This document shows positions 35,039-46,475 of a stretch of 64,000 bases of DNA, in pieces (the stretch's first letter is position 1; every line of letters starts with the position of its first letter). Where the stretch lies: the NCBI GenBank assembly GCA_000827495.1, contig KN817518.1, forward strand, positions 460,405 through 524,404. The letters run 5' to 3'. Below the pieces are notes generated by a model, which saw only the letters and a program-made list of their open reading frames with translations, was not told the origin of the DNA and made no database searches. Source of the DNA: Hypholoma sublateritium FD-334 SS-4 (taxonomy: Eukaryota > Basidiomycota > Agaricomycetes > Agaricales > Strophariaceae). A program made the translations under genes and the position numbers.

Positions 35039-36332
35039 ATGAGTCAACAAAACACCAATGCCGGTCCAAGCTCAAATCCCGTGGCCAACGCACCGGCGAG
35101 TACCGATTCTCCTGCGGTGGCTCAGAACGACATGATAAAGGCTCTTGGAAACATTGTAAAGTCCCAAACCGGAGAGCCCATATCAAACGAGAAGATCTCG
35201 CAGCTCCTGCTCGCCAACATGGCCACACTCGTCCAACAGGGGAAGCTGACGCAGCGCCAGATTATCCAGGTACGCCGCGTGCTCTGCCACGTCTTTCATG
35301 GGCTCACGCGCCTTTCATCCGCGCGTTGTTGCAAGCTCAAAGAGTTTGCGGACATGCATAAGGCACAAACACCCGGGTCGGCGCCTGCTTCATCGGCTAC
35401 GACGGCAGCAGTCGCGAACACATTAAAGGTCAGCGCGCATTCGTCCAGCGCGTTGCTGTTTTCCTCACAAGGGCTGCCTTGTTCAGGCCGTCGTGCCCAC
35501 CATCGCCCAAACACAGTCCCTCGGAATGCAGTCTGCTATCAAGGCCGGCAGCTCGGATGCCCTGCCCACCCTAGCGGCCACTTCTGTGGACTTCTACCCC
35601 ACTATCAGCAACACCCTTAACACGACGAACCCAGGCCCCGTCCAATGGGCTCAGACGCGCCCCACGCTTACCGGTGGCATAGTCGGCGGTCGGATGTCAG
35701 GTAAGGCTTCACAAGGACTCGGAAGGCGTGTCGTATCTCAACCTTTCATCGCTGTTAGGAACGCCCGCCCAGATTGCCAGACCACCAGATGACCCCGCCA
35801 TCCTGACCGCGGACGATGGCCGGCAACGGCGCAAGAGCACACCCGGCGATCAGAGCATGCGACGGACAATCCAGGACCTCGTCGCCAGCGTCGATCCTAA
35901 CGTTAAGATCGATCCCGAGGTTGAGGATGTGAGCCCTTATTTTTGTTATGCTAACCCTCACGCTAATTTGGATGTAGCTCTTGCTGAACATCGCCGATGA
36001 ATTTATCGATTCTGTGACAAACTTTGCATGCAGACTGGCAAAACACCGTGGAGGAGATACGTTGGAAGTGCGGGATCTACAGCTTCACCTAGGTAAAATC
36101 AATGCTCTTACTTTTCATTGCGAACAATCTCTCATATTTGTTTCTAGAACGCAATCACAACATTCGTATTCCTGGCTTTGATGAAACGAGGATATCACTT
36201 GCGCAATCTGCCACCCCTGCTGCACTCAATCCGGCAGCGGGAAAGAAGGGGGCCCAAGGGCCACATTTGACTTTACGCAGCCAGCGCCTTGCCCAAGTCT
36301 CACAAGCAAAGCGAGAGGCGAAACTGATGTGA
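35039..36332 (+). CDS. TAF12: TFIID/SAGA subunit TAF12
   Basis: Histone-fold subunit that pairs with TAF4 in TFIID and with Ada1 in SAGA. The N-terminal exon ([40 protein letters not shown]) and a Pro/Thr/Ala-rich middle precede the C-terminal histone fold: [20 protein letters not shown], then after an intron [40 protein letters not shown] and [13 protein letters not shown]. The H2B-like fold and the RIPGF motif are diagnostic. Seven exons with introns of about 50-60 nt. It ends AKREAKLM at 36332; the stop lies 128 bp from the convergent TIP41 stop. Confidence 0.95.
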
Positions 36333-36460
36333 TATCAGACCTTTCTTCCTTTCTGTTGCTTGGGTTGATGCTTTGTATTTATTAACTAATTCATGATTGT
36401 ACTGATATACATTGTCGATTTTACTGTACCAAAAATGTGAATGTGCACTCCGCCTATCTG

Positions 36461-37607
36461 TCAGGACTCTGAACTTGTAATCGACTGTGCGGCGGGCAAG
36501 AGATCGAGCTTGGCGACTTCTTTCTTGTTGCCCATCCCTCGCCAGCCGGTTTGCGCTCCGTTTTTTTGGGTCGTAGTTTTGGGTAATTCTGATAAGATCT
36601 TGGCTATGAAGGCCGGATCGGTCAGAGGGGTCATATCGTCGTATCTGGGGAGACGCTGAAAAGACGGTCAACATGACTATGAAATGTGCATGAACCGCGA
36701 CAGGACTTGCGCGTTGAACGGATGCGTATGGCGCCTCCCAGCCAGAGATCTCTCGTATAATTGTGGGTGGTGAGCTTGCGAAGGAATGGAAAATACGTGT
36801 GTCGTACGTCCTGAACAAAACGTTATCGACGCGCAGTGTATACCGGAGCAAGATAAACCAGCAGGTCGGCATTACTCGCTTGGGCCACACATCAGCACCC
36901 GGATGAGTGGAAAGAGATGCGGACTCACAATACGCGCGATCAGCGTCGACGAGCCGTTGTCGTGTAGCTCGTCTTCATATAGCGGTATCTCTGCGTAGAA
37001 AAGGATGGGGTCTGAGCGGGTGAGTTCTGCCATTGGGATCGCGTCCGCAGAGTCCTCCGGATCGGCGGGCTTCCAGGTGATCGGCGTCGATTCGGACGCG
37101 GGGGGCATCTCGTCCTCGTTCTCCGCCGGCTCGTCAAAGTGATGGTGCCCCGAGTACGTCGTGGTGTACGTCCAGTCGTACACTTTCGCCGCGACGGTGG
37201 TCGGCAGCGGCAACTGAGAATTGGGATCGGTCCTATGGGAGCGGGGCGCTATGTGAGCATTTGCCGCGCGCGCACGCACAGAGAAGGATAGCGTGCCTGC
37301 TCTGCAGCCACTTGTCTGCGTAGCCGACCTTGACGCCGCCGTCCCCGTCCCCAAGCGGACCGTTCACGACGCAGCGCAGCGCCTCGAGGGTGCTGAACGC
37401 GAGCTTCGCGCCCGACGCGCGGTGCTTGAGCGTCAGCGCGTTGCTCCCGAAGGTCATCTCGGGAAGGGGGATGTCGAGCGTGGCACTAAGCCAGTCGCAC
37501 TCGCGCATGCTCGAGATAGGCGCGGTCGAGGCGGTGATGATCCAGCCGGCGACGTCGATGGCGCGCGTGTTCGGCGACTCGGAGAGCTTGTGTTCGGGGA
37601 GTGCCAT
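36461..37607 (-). CDS. TIP41: TIP41 family protein, TOR signalling regulator
   Basis: TIP41 binds Tap42/PP2A-type phosphatases downstream of TOR kinase. Conserved pieces: IDVAGWIITASTAPISSMRE, LDIPLPEMTFGSNALTLKHR, FSTLEALRCVVNGP, VKVGYADKWLQSR, then VYDWTYTTTYSGHH, ADAIPMAELTRSDPILFYAE with IPLYEDELHDNG, RVDNVLFRTYDTRIFHSF and IIREISGWEAPYASVQ. The final exon (RLPRYDDMTPLTDPAFI to SITSSES) ends in a TGA at 36461-36463. The ATG at 37607 is chosen because it begins MALPEHKLSESPNTRAID; the frame is open further upstream but lacks a good ATG. Divergent from the dynein light intermediate chain gene with 187 bp between start codons. Confidence 0.94.
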
Positions 37608-37794
37608 GATGACAGGAGCAGGCCGCGTCGGATGGTGGTGAACGTAGACTGAAGTCGGATTGGGTGCGATGGGCGACTGTGAATGAGTGACTTTATCAAT
37701 TGGTGCCGTTGTCAGTTTGCCTTCTTCTCCCCACCACAACAAACACCCCTCACCTCCCCCCACCGCCCGCGCACTGGCCTCATAGTTGCTCTAC
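37608..37794. promoter_or_regulatory. Bidirectional promoter TIP41 / dynein light intermediate chain
   Basis: 187 bp between divergent start codons; contains a pyrimidine-rich C/T stretch at about 37728-37770 on the side of the + gene. Confidence 0.55.
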
Positions 37795-39718
37795 ATGGAA
37801 ATTTCACGCTCATCGACGCCAGAGGCGCCCCCGCAGGATCTGTGGTCGTCAATTCTCGACTCAGTCTCCTCGTCGCGCTCCATACCCTCGAAGCAAATCC
37901 TGATTCTGGGCCAGCCTTCGTCAGGGAAATCCGCCATTGCATCCGCTCTCCTCCACAAGCCCATTTCGGAAGAACAAAAGGACGACCAGCGGACGGACTT
38001 CGCCATTGGGTACGACTTTGCGGACGTGCGCGACGAGGCAGACGAAGGCAAGCTGCACGGCTTGCATGCGTTCTCTGTAAGGGGCTAACAGAACGAGTAG
38101 ATACCCTAGCGCGACTGTCTGTCTACACCGTGCCCTCGGCGGCGGCCTCGTATACTGCTCTTTTACCCCACTTCCTGCCGCCCCGATCCTCACTTCTACA
38201 AACGCTCGTCGTGATCGTCCTCGACTGGACGCGCCCCTGGACCTTTGTTGAGGAACTCGAGACGTGGTTGAGCTGGGTCGAGCAGTGGTCCAAGGGCGAC
38301 GGCTCGCGCGAGCTGGAGATTACGCGCGAGGAGAGCCGCGAACGACGTGCGTTTAAAGTGTCTTGCTTCCGTGCTGCGCACCCACCCGAGACGCGCGCCG
38401 CTGACTTTAACGCTACATAGTACAAGCACATCTACAACATTACACTGAGCCCTCGGCGGAGCCACTGCCTGCGGCTAACTCGACGCTTTCGAGTACGATC
38501 CTGCCCCTTGGCCCCGGTACTTTGACGCACAACTCGGCGGGCGTGTCCATCATTGTCGCGTGCACTAAGGCGGACTTGATTGACGACGGGAATGACATGG
38601 CCGCCGGGACATCAGGGATGGGGAGCATGGTCAAAGGTAAAGGCGGGGAGTGGGAAGAGCGGACGGACGGGGTGATGCAAGTGTTGCGAACGATTTGTCT
38701 GAAATGTGAGTAGGGATTTTTCACCCGCATATTTTCGCAAGCTAGATATGCATAGATGGGGCTGCGCTATTCTATACGACGCCCCTACCGACGAACTTGC
38801 AGGTGCTACGGCAGTACGCATTGCACATACTGTTCATGCCGCCCGCCCCCTCGCCTGCGATGGCCTCCGGATCAGAGGTGCAAGCGCCTACGCGCAACCT
38901 CTTCCCGTTCACGCATAAGCCGAATACTCTAGACCGCGACCGCATAGTTGTACCTGCTGGGTGGGACAGCTGGGGTAAAATCGGCGTGCTACGAGACGGG
39001 TTCGATGCAAAAATGTGGGGCGAGGCTTGGGAAAGAGATCTCGAAGCTGAAGAAGGACAAGCCGGAGAAACTGGGGCAAAGAAGGCGTATGCGAACCTTG
39101 TGCCAGACCAGGGATCTAAGGTGAATTCAAACACTATCTAATTGATTTTTTCATGATCTAATATTTGTATCGCTGAAGCCTCCCCCACTGCCGCCCTTCA
39201 ACAACCCGACTCCAGAACAGACGTTCCTGGCTAAGAACTACGACGAGAAGAAGGCTGAACGGGACCCCCGTGGGGCGTTCAGGAACCCGCAGGATTTCGC
39301 TGGAGGCGCAGCGGCGGGCATCGTCGGTCCGTTGGGGAGCAGCAGCTTCAGCCTGCCGAACGTCGAGCGCGCCATGTCCGAAATGGAGACCGGCATGGGC
39401 GGGCCCTCCCTCAACGCCAGTATCGCAGGCCGGCCCACCCCGCGCACCGCCGCCCCCGTTGGCCGGCCTCCAGGCTTGGCAGCACTGGCTTCGACCGGGC
39501 CTGCCGGCATCGCTGGATCACGCTCGCCCGTGTCGCCATCGCCGGGCGGCGTTTCTCCCAACCCCGGCGCCGCGGGCCAGACCCAGCATGAGGTCTTGCA
39601 AAACTTCTTCCAGAGCCTGTTGAGTACGAAGGACCGAGCAGCGGGGTCCGCGCGCAGCAGCCCGGTGAAGCCAGGGCCGAATGGGAGTGCGAATGGCGCG
39701 ACGGAGGAGGGCAGTTGA
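37795..39718 (+). CDS. DYNC1LI: Cytoplasmic dynein 1 light intermediate chain
   Basis: Links dynein heavy chains to cargo adaptors for minus-end transport of nuclei and endosomes. The N-terminal Ras-like fold carries a P-loop (ILILGQPSSGKSAIAS), then DFAIGYDFADVRDEADE, LVVIVLDWTRPWTFVEELET with WLSWVEQW, VSIIVACTKADLIDD (an NKxD-like element), QVLRTICLK-YGAALFYT and PNTLDRDRIVVPAGWDSWGK. The C-terminal part, after an intron at about 39120-39180, is Pro/Gly/Ser-rich with PGGVSPNPG and the adaptor-binding-like helix HEVLQNFFQSLLSTKD. The start at 37795 is the first ATG in frame. About 540 residues. Confidence 0.93.
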
Positions 39719-40237
39719 GGCGCTTCTTCGGTTCTCGTGGTCGCCCTTTCCTTCTCTTACATATAATCTAATAATTCTCTCTATACCTTGTATACTCGGC
39801 GCTTTTTATTTGGTCGGCTCACGCAGAAATGCGCATAAATGTGGGGGCCAGGTGAAGGCAGTGAGAGAATCTCATGACAGAATCGAGATGGAATGATCGG
39901 ATAGGAAGCCTTATTGATCTTGGCGAATCTCGGGCGCACATGTAGAGTTGAATTCCTGTGCAAGATTGAGCGGTGTACACTGCAAGCCACTGGTTGTTGG
40001 ACCGAGTCAGCACTCATGAAAGTTGCATAGCGGCGGCATTGCCGGATTCGGCGGAGAGCCACAATTCTGCTTGGCTGTGTTTGTGGGTGTGTGTCTCTAG
40101 CGGTAAAAGACAATGCAAGCGCGGCGGCGAAGCGCACGTAACGACGCTCGCCGATTTCTCGAGCACCGGGCCTGCATCATAGCCGTCCATCCGCTTCACA
40201 CTATTTATTCTCTCTCCCTCCATCCTTTATCTTCAAA
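39719..40237. other. Intergenic stretch
   Basis: Between two + strand genes: the dynein gene 3' flank, then an upstream region with a pyrimidine-rich stretch just before 40238. No gene seen. Confidence 0.5.
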
Positions 40238-41674
40238 ATGGGAAAATGGTACGCACTCACACCCAGCTCGGACCCGAATTGCTTCTAAATCGCGGTTTCA
40301 TGGACAGGACAGCCAACTATACCGACGATGTATTGCATGCAAAATTATCCAACCTGGTGTAAGCCATCAAGTTTCTATGTTTGCGTGTTTTCACTTGAGT
40401 GCTCATATCGCATTGTTTCCGCAGGTCTGGATCCATTCGCCGCTCGGCGGTTGAGAAAGAGACGTCGATATCATACGAGAACTTTGTGACCGACTTGGAA
40501 ACTGGAGACTCGTTCACTGCCTCGCTCGTTGATATCCTGGTCAAAGTAGGCCCAACGATGCCATCATCGCTCATAGTTCTTAACCCAGTCGACTCTGCAG
40601 GAACTAGCTGACCGCCGCACTCGCAACAGCGACAATGACCGCAAGCTCATTGGGGAACACACCATTCGCAGCTTGCGCATGCTTGCAAACAGCTCGCGCA
40701 GCTTCTCTCAGCGCATTGGACACACCCACCCTCGTCGGGGCGCCAACAGGGCTGAATACTTTACCTCACCGATGGATCTCGACGAAGAGGATGATGAATA
40801 CGAAATTATGATGGACGACCCGTCCATAATTGAGGGCGCACGGATGAACGCCGACCTCTACGACGCGTACACGCCTAATGTTTGGCCACCCTCCTCTTCA
40901 ACGCGGAGGATCACGGGCAGCCCGTCTGCTGCAGAAGACTGGGCCCAACTAACCCTAGGTACGCCCGACTCCGAAACCGGCGCCCCTCGTCCTTGGAATC
41001 CTGTGTCAACTATCACATCCTCGGGGCTGTCCCGGCAAGCGTCCATTCGGCGCCAACGGTCACGAGTCGACTTCCACGAGTACGCCCACCGCCGACGTTC
41101 AAACGTGCGCGAGTCGGTTGTCGGTTCCAGATCCGATGCGCCTGAGTCGGTGACCGAGCCACGGGAGGGCCTCTCGACTGGTAGTGGTACCGTGCGGCGC
41201 TTCTTTCCCTTTCACCGCCCCCGCCGAACAAACCCCCCGTGGACTACACTTTCGGACACCCTTAGCCAAGATTCCGAAGAAGCTGGGCCTATGCGGTTTG
41301 GGTCGGCACCGTACTTTCCAGACCCCACCCACGGGCCATGGTATCAACACACGGGCGCTGATACATTGCGTACCGCGTCCCCAGATGCAGACAATCGTGA
41401 CGACGCAGAAAGTCTCCCGCGGGCTCCGCGATTGCGCCTGGCAATGACTATGCGCCCTGCCGCGCAGAATACTCGCTCGCGATACGCCTCCCCGGTAGCT
41501 GGCAACCTCATCCCCATTGGACCCCTTCCCGCCACCTCAGACCCTGTAGAGAGTGCCGACACCCCGGCCGTCCCCCCTTCCTCGCCGCGCCCCGATCAGG
41601 ATGCCTATATCCCCAGTGACGAAGCAGTCGCATATCCCACACCAGGTTCGACGGAAAGCGAGAATACCGCCTAG
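40238..41674 (+). CDS. Unrecognised basidiomycete protein with 11-nt first coding exon
   Basis: Family not recognised. An 11-nt first coding exon (ATGGGAAAATG, 40238-40248) splices to TANYTDDVLHAKLSNLV, then SGSIRRSAVEKETSISYENF with VTDLETGDSFTASLVDILVK, then ELADRRTRNSDNDRKLIGEH and TIRSLRMLANSSRSFSQRIG. This N-terminal 110 residues look folded and conserved. The remainder is a long Ser/Pro/Arg-rich, probably disordered region containing an acidic MDLDEEDDEYEIMMDDP stretch and ends STESENTA at 41674. About 430 residues; no signal peptide or membrane segment. Confidence 0.75.
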
Positions 41675-42096
41675 ACTCTGTCTTTTTCCCTATGCCTATG
41701 TATCACCCCACTAGCTGGCGCGATCTAGCCAGTGTGGTCTTTTTAGACTCGGCTTTTTTGGTTTCATCTTTGAACAAAAGGACTTTCTGTACGACTATCA
41801 AAACTGCTACACCAAATCGGCCATGACCACGTCCTCTATATATGATTGGACCTCCTTGTACTTGTTTTTTCTTCTTCTGATTTTCTTGTTTATTGTGTCC
41901 TTCGAGTGTGTAGGGACCGCCATATGTAACGCGAGGAGACTTACTACTTGTACTCGGTATGCAAGTACTCAACAAGTACTTTTAGATGAGCTGGAATCAT
42001 CAATATGCATGATCACTGCATCAATTATTTTGTCTCCGGTGTCCGGTACTTTAAGCACAGCCACCAATTGATAACTTTCAACTCATCTCCACGACC
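41675..42096. other. Intergenic stretch
   Basis: 422 bp between two + strand genes, AT-rich. No supported gene. Confidence 0.5.
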
Positions 42097-43335
42097 ATGG
42101 CTACTGTCCCCATAATCAAGAAGCGTGCGCGCCCGCAAGCCCGCGTCCGCGAAATATCAGTCGAGAAAGAAGACGAGAGCTCACATCCAGAAGGCGAAGA
42201 GCAATCCCTTGGGTGCGCTCACCTTCCCAACTTCTGGCTGAAGCGCGTACTGACGGACCGCGGTGCTCAGCCTTGCCGACTTGCTCGAGCTGCGCAAATT
42301 ACGCAAGACGCGCGGCGGCATCGACGTCGCGAAGCTCAACAAAGGCGACGTGCGCAAGAAGAAGAAGCGCGTGCGCGACGAAGGCGAGGGCGAGCAGGGC
42401 GGTCTGAAGAAGGGCGTGCACGAGGAGGACGAGGAGTGAGCCGTGTCCCTCGCCTGTGTGGGCTGTGGACGTTGTACTGACGCACTAATTTCTGCCTTGC
42501 CGGAAGGGATGAAGAGGAGAAGGAGGCGCGCACACGCAGGGTCATCCGCTCGAACAACTTCACGCAGCAGACGAACACGCTCGACGTCGACAAGCACATG
42601 TGCGCGGTCCCTGCCATACCCTGGTTTGTGACGCTAACTCTCCCCGCCTATCACACAGGATGGCCTATATCGAGGAAAACCTCAAGGTGCGGAGTCGGCC
42701 CAAGGACGAATCGGATGACGAGGACGCGGCGCCGATCGACCCGCAGGAGGCGCTGTACAACATCGCGGACCGCTGGAAGGTCGAGAAGCAGAAGCCGACG
42801 ACGGATGTCGGCAGTGTCACAAACAGTTTGACCATGCTCACTGCGATTCCCGAGGTCGATTTAGGGATGGAGTACGTCGTCCGTATGCATATATGGTCCT
42901 TCGCTTTTGCTGACGTCAGAACGCGCAATCAAAGCACCCGTCTAAAGAATATTGAAGACACTGAGAAGGCTAAACGAGTAGTTGCCGAGGAGCGTCAAGA
43001 ACGGAAGAAGACAAAGAACGACGAAGAGCATCTGGTCGCCTCCCGGTGTAAGCCTGACGTGGGTTTACCGGCGCTGTATTTCATTTAACGACATATATGC
43101 AGTCTATCGACCGAACACAAGGGCGAAATCCGATGCTGATGTGCTGAGGGATGCTAAACTAGAAGCAATGGGCATGCCTCCCCAAGACGACTCACCTCGA
43201 AGGTCAAACCACGAGAGAACCCAGATGGCTACGGACGAAATGGTGCGTCGTTCTCGCCTGCCGATTTTTTGACCGAGATTTCACAAAAAAGTGCAACAGG
43301 TTATGGAGCGTTTCAAAAAGAGGATGCGCAAGTAA
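42097..43335 (+). CDS. TLS1: C9orf78/HCA59 family protein (Tls1-like splicing factor)
   Basis: Homologue of human C9orf78 and fission yeast Tls1, spliceosome-associated proteins that bind Brr2. Exon 1: MATVPIIKKRARPQARVREI and an acidic Ser/Glu segment. Splicing leads to LSDLLELRKLRKTRGGIDVA, the hallmark of the family, then KLNKGDVRKKKKRVRDEGEG, ARTRRVIRSNNFTQQTNTLD with VDKHMMAYIEENLKVR (the second conserved block) and DPQEALYNIADRWKVE. Later exons are Lys/Arg/Glu-rich: TRLKNIEDTEKAKRVVAEER, RPNTRAKSDADVLRDAKLEA and MERFKKRMRK before a TAA at 43333-43335. About 300 residues, seven exons. Confidence 0.93.
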
Positions 43336-43414
43336 ACCTCGAATCCATAACCAGGACAGTGTACATGTATCTATAATATATCCATTAACCTGTATTCTTA
43401 GGTTTGAGGCGTTT

Positions 43415-46012
43415 TCAACCCGATATAACAAGCTCCTTGAGTTTGCCGAAGTTTGGTGTGCCGAGACCAGTTACTTTCATAGTTCGACGCATCAGCGCTG
43501 TTAGGGCAAGTTTTCTTTCGCCTACCTGGATCCCAACCCTGTGTGGCCTGCGGTATGCTTTGTTAGTCACCGATTACCATCTGCAGGAATACAACCATAG
43601 TTACGTTGAATCCTGGGGTACCGCACCCTCCATTATGTCCGCGTGTGATGTCGTTCAGGCCCTCAAAACCCTTCGAATACAAAAACGGATTCAAGAACCC
43701 GAGCGGAGGTTGACCTGCACTCAACCGAACGTCATTTAGCATCGCCACGAATCCAGCAAACGTAGGCGACGAAGCAGATGTTCCTCCAATGAGATATTCT
43801 ATCCCGTCGACAAAAACCTTGAACCAGTCCGCTTGTGCCGAAACATCTGGGTATCCCTAAACTGTAGGTTCAACTTGATGTCACAGGCAACACATGCCAA
43901 TGCTTACGCGACCAAGCCTACGAAAGGTGCGTCAGTCTTCCAGATATATCTAGCAACACCTCAGTGCACAGGCGCGAACCTGTTGAAGAGACCGTCGTAT
44001 GTTCCTTCTGGTAGTGTTTCCAGGAATGATGCAACTGCATTTTCCTGGTATTCGGGCCGCGGGAACTAACATGAGGTTGGCAATTAGAACCTATATTACA
44101 GGTAAAGATGTCTACTCACGATATTGCTGAACCCGCCTCCAGAAAAGAACGTAGAAACAGCAGCTTCGGGTATTTGCGAGGTACCGCCCACGGATGTGAT
44201 GCTGGCAAGGACGATGGCCTGTAAGCGTTACCTCCTCACATAGTAAAGCTGTCAGCTTACAACGGGCATCTAGACAACCTTTCGTCATCTATTTGTTTAA
44301 CAGTCTGAATTGATGGACACACGATGCTGGAAACGTAGGCAAGAAGATGGTGCGGTTGGTGCCATCGTTGCTGATGCAAGTTTGGGTGGCAGGGTCCACA
44401 TTACCGTCACCGACTCCATAATCACCAGAAGAGAAGGTCAGTGTGACACCTCGAGCACCTGTCAGAAAACATTTAACAAAAATATCTACGGTCTCACAGG
44501 TAAAACGATATACCTAGTTGGGCGAAACCCTCGCAGAGTCGTTTCGCCAAGCTCTCCGGGACTGATATGATATATCCCCAATTAGGCGCCCGAGCGGCGT
44601 GTTATTTGACTGCAGTCGTACCTGTTTGCTCATCGTCTCCATAACTAGTGGAAATGGTCAGAGGAGGGTGAGGTAGCTTAAGCACGAATTCGAGCCAAGT
44701 GGAATACGGCCTAGCCTGTTCGTCAACTATTCCTTGTTCAAGAATATTGGGCGCTTACTCGTCACTGTCTGCAGGAGTGTCACTGTCGGACATGTAGGGC
44801 GGGCTTCCTGGTGTGGAGAAGAATGTCCTCTATGTGAAACTGAGGTGGGATTCGTTTCTTTAGAAAAAGTAACTCACTGGAATGGGATGCGACAATCCAA
44901 AGGCAAACTGGACATCGAGATTGGCCTCCTCCCCGGCCTCATAACGGGTTTGATTATTCAGTCCGCCTAGAACGTATGATTACATCTAAGATTCTTTTGA
45001 AACCTTCAGATACGCACCCGCTACTGAGACGAAATTGAACGAAGTATTCACAGCATCGGGTCGTTGGTCGGCGAAAAATAACTGAAGGTCGTCTTCGTTC
45101 GCGAATTGTTCCTGTAATCAACGAGATCGATTTCAAGGCCACAGAATACTGAAAATGCATATACCAAGTATCCAGTTATTCCGATAGAGTTTCCCTCCCC
45201 GGAAGGCTTGAACCCGCTTGTGTTATATATCTGTTGCAAGCACTCGATGGTGATAACCCGATTGCAGCTGGCGTCGATTAGTACCGACGTTATATTGCTG
45301 ATGATAGAATCGCCTTTAGTGCTGGTGCTATTGTCAGAATCCTCGACGAATGGCTCAATTTTGAACACGTTTGACTTCTGGGCTCTAAATCTGCTGAACA
45401 TGGTCGTTGGTTGAACGAGTTCAATATGGCCGTGTAGATGGCTAGGAAGGCTATATGCTGTGGATCGGACGAGGTGATCTCCACTGTCGACATGCTCCCA
45501 GATGTGGTATTTCTAGGAACACGACAGATAATGAAAGTGATACCGTGACTCAAGCGTACTAATGCTAAATTCTTGCAGGAGAAACTCACTGTATCAAGCA
45601 TAGACTCTGCTACGGCAACTGGAACTTTAATCGTGATCCAATCCTTGGCTGGGGAGCGTGAAATATCGTCTTCTTTGAAACCCCAAGACAAGAGCCAGTC
45701 GTTGATAATGTTGAGGCTGACGGAATGGGGTGCCACTAACTCCTCGACCTCTTCTTTGGCTAAATGCTGCCCATAGCGCTCGTGATTCGGGTCGCTGACC
45801 TCGTACAGATGCCTCTCTAGCTCGCTGAAATTTGGCTGCGGAAGAGCCATCTTGAGAACGAGTATATGGTCTTGAGGGGCCCGATGGTGCTGTATCCATC
45901 CTTTGGGCGGAGCGATTTCTTCCATTACAGTATAGATAGCAGGTGTAGTTGATATCGCCTGGTAGAATAGCCACGACGCTAGAAGAAATACCCGTAAGAA
46001 GGCCAGGAGCAT
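43415..46012 (-). CDS. S53-A: secreted sedolisin (tripeptidyl-peptidase family S53)
   Basis: Secreted acid serine protease, made as a proenzyme. Signal peptide [20 protein letters not shown]; propeptide with [40 protein letters not shown] and [20 protein letters not shown]. Catalytic core: [46 protein letters not shown] (Glu and Asp of the triad), [21 protein letters not shown] (oxyanion Asp) and [17 protein letters not shown] with the nucleophile Ser at 43776-43778. The C-terminal calcium site is [18 protein letters not shown], ending VISG at a TGA (43415-43417). About 15 short exons, a pattern shared by the next four genes. It lacks the Cys-Ala-Tyr after the signal peptide that B, D and E carry (CAY/CAH). 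Convergent with the Tls1-like gene, 79 bp between stops. Confidence 0.92.
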
Positions 46013-46475
46013 TTCACTCGACTTGGTGTTAAATAATCAATAATGAAAGAGGTAACGCCGCTTAGCCAGGAAGGTTCGCAAGTAATCGATCGCACTACTT
46101 ACCTTTGACTTGCCTTTGACGTCCTTTATAGATTTTTGGGGGGTAGCATTATGGAATATGGGCCGCCTTCTAGTACATCCCTCTTCCACTTGCAGCAATA
46201 ATTGTGGCATAGTCTGAATCAAGCGTAGACATAACAGGATGCATGTAACAAGTAACTCGCTCAAGCGCTTTCTGTTCGGGGTACTGTTATTAAATAGCCG
46301 GGCTAAAAATAGCTCCGCGGCGTATTTCAAGAACATTTGCAGCTTTTCGCCATTGACAGGCAGAGATTTGGTGTCTCCGAGTGGAAATATATTCCATACA
46401 ATATAGATCATGTTACAAAATTGCCTAAGGAAACCGGAGACATTTGACCATGATTTAGGCCAAGCAACACCGATA
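46013..46475. promoter_or_regulatory. Intergenic stretch between S53-A and S53-B
   Basis: 463 bp holding the S53-A promoter and the S53-B 3' flank. An open frame of 158 codons crosses it on the minus strand but overlaps the S53-B end in the wrong frame and has no recognisable content. Confidence 0.5.
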
